A DNA stretch of 64,000 nucleotides from Phalacrocorax aristotelis (lineage: Eukaryota > Chordata > Aves > Suliformes > Phalacrocoracidae), in NCBI RefSeq assembly GCF_949628215.1, contig NC_134276.1, positions 134,540,125 to 134,604,124 on the forward strand, read 5' to 3'. The notes under the pieces were generated by a model. That model did not search any database. It saw nothing but the letters and a program-made list of their open reading frames with translations, and had not been told where the DNA came from. Positions 62,750-64,000 of this stretch are shown one piece after another (within the stretch, counting starts at the first letter, position 1; every line of letters begins with the position of its first letter). A program made the translations under genes and the position numbers.

Positions 62750-64000
62750 CTGGGAAAGGGAAAGAAAAATTAATTATTGCTAGTAAATAGTTTGCATTAT
62801 AAGAGCACAGGATATTCACAGACTACAACTTCACTGTCAAGACTTTAAAGCTACTATAAGACATAACTTCTATCCCATGAGAAGACCAAGTTACAAGGCA
62901 TTAAGGAATAAATCATACTTCATATTCTGTCATAAATAGGACCAAACTGTAGTTAATCACCTTAATAAACTGTTCTGAAAGCATTTTGTAAGCAAAAAAT
63001 GTTTCATTACTGATGGATGGATTATGAGCCACTATGGGCTATGGGGTATGATACAATTTATGTCTGAAGGCTTAACACCGTTCAAACCAATTGAACAAAG
63101 TCCCTGCTCCTTCATAAAATACCCAATTCCAAATTAACTCCGAATTTTAGGTTTTGTCTTGGAGTCAAACCTACACCATTTTATCCACCTGCCAGACTTC
63201 CCAGAACTACTGTTAATACCTGAGAGAATCTGTATTTGCAATACCTGGTATTAATTCCTAGAGATGAAAAAATAATTATTTCACTATTTAAGTTCTTTAT
63301 AGGTAACTTTCATAAGAACTCTAGTTTTTCACTCTAAGTTGTGTTCCATACAGACTTCTCATTTTCTTGTGTACAATAATGAATTATTACATAAAGTGCA
63401 ATTTAGAGCAGTTAACTCTACAAAGGGGAAAGGTTAATTGACAAGTCAGCACATATTCTGCCTACCACAGTTGTGCACTTTCTTCCCACACAGCTTTGAC
63501 AAAGACCTCTCTGGAAGTAAGAGAGCATCAGGAAGAAGATACTTAATAGGGAGAATGGACAAACATTATATTTTTTATTGGTGGCATGCAGAAAAAGCAG
63601 GGCTAGCCAAAATTTCAATTTGAACAGGAAGTTCTTCGTCTGGTCTAGGTATGCAGAAATGTCCGATGATGTGAAGTCAAGCTGGCAGACAGTGTTGAAT
63701 ACAACCCTAACAAGGAAAACTGGAAAGATGGAGAGAGACAGGGACAGAGGTGGGGTGAGGCTTCCGCAAAACACATGCCATGGAAATTGGATCACAGCAC
63801 ATAGAGCTAATAAGGGGAGAAAGGGCTCAGTCAAATCCACATCTGACTCTACTTCCAGGCAAGCAGACAACAGATCAGAGGTCCTTACAGACTATCCTAT
63901 CCAACACAGGCCCTGTTCTGGAAGACTGAAAAATGCAGAAAAAAAGTTTTGTATACACATGTCATATGTAACAGTTTATATACTCTAAAATTGATGTTTA
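62750..64000 (-). other. TULP3 intron 1 (continues right of the window)
   Basis: No CpG-rich promoter and no exon ending in a split serine codon is visible here, so TULP3 exon 1 and its promoter are placed beyond 64000. A 150-codon minus-strand frame at 63418-63870 resembles no protein I know. Confidence 0.8.

Noticed and set aside
63418..63870. 150-codon hydrophobic minus-strand open frame
   Set aside because: It does not match TULP3 exon 1 or any family I know; leucine/phenylalanine bias comes from T-rich DNA.
1..64000. A novel multi-gene or defence-like system
   Set aside because: All convincing coding sequence belongs to TULP3, TEAD4 or CR1. No clustered unexplained genes are present.

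Overview
The window is vertebrate nuclear DNA, most likely from a bird. It is AT-rich with one CpG island. Coding sequence sits in small exons with GT-AG introns. The recognisable mobile elements are CR1 LINE copies and a 250-bp alpharetrovirus/ERVK-type solo LTR with a 6-bp target-site duplication. The species cannot be read from the sequence.

Two genes lie head to tail on the minus strand. Upstream, at high coordinates, is TULP3. Ten coding exons run from 62749 down to the stop at 44902. They assemble without a break into everything except the short first exon, which must lie beyond 64000. Downstream is TEAD4. A CpG-island promoter with a non-coding first exon lies near 38.5 kb. An exon at 24141-24395 carries a UUG start codon. 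Three more coding exons follow at 5777-5841, 4795-4857 and 838-972. They complete the TEA DNA-binding domain and the start of the linker; the YAP-binding domain lies left of base 1. The order TULP3 then TEAD4 is the same as in mammals.

Layout: 1-24.4 kb, TEAD4 coding exons and large introns, with a 1.37-kb degenerate CR1 LINE at 6.2-7.6 kb, shorter CR1 pieces, and a decayed coding-like stretch at 18.7-19.9 kb. 24.4-38.5 kb, TEAD4 intron 1. 37.9-39.4 kb, CpG island and promoter with a tandem M-CAT (TEAD-binding) doublet. 39.4-44.1 kb, intergenic, with the solo LTR. 44.2-62.7 kb, TULP3. 62.7-64 kb, TULP3 intron 1.

TULP3 is an IFT-A/phosphoinositide adaptor that loads membrane proteins into cilia. 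TEAD4 is the DNA-binding partner of YAP/TAZ and VGLL. Nothing in the sequence links the two functions beyond adjacency. I found no convincing undescribed multi-gene system. The observations most worth checking are the AUG-free TEAD4 leader with UUG initiation, the M-CAT doublet in TEAD4's own promoter, the intact solo LTR between the genes, the U/G-rich tract before the TULP3 terminal exon, and a dyad-bearing 18-bp tandem repeat in a TULP3 intron.
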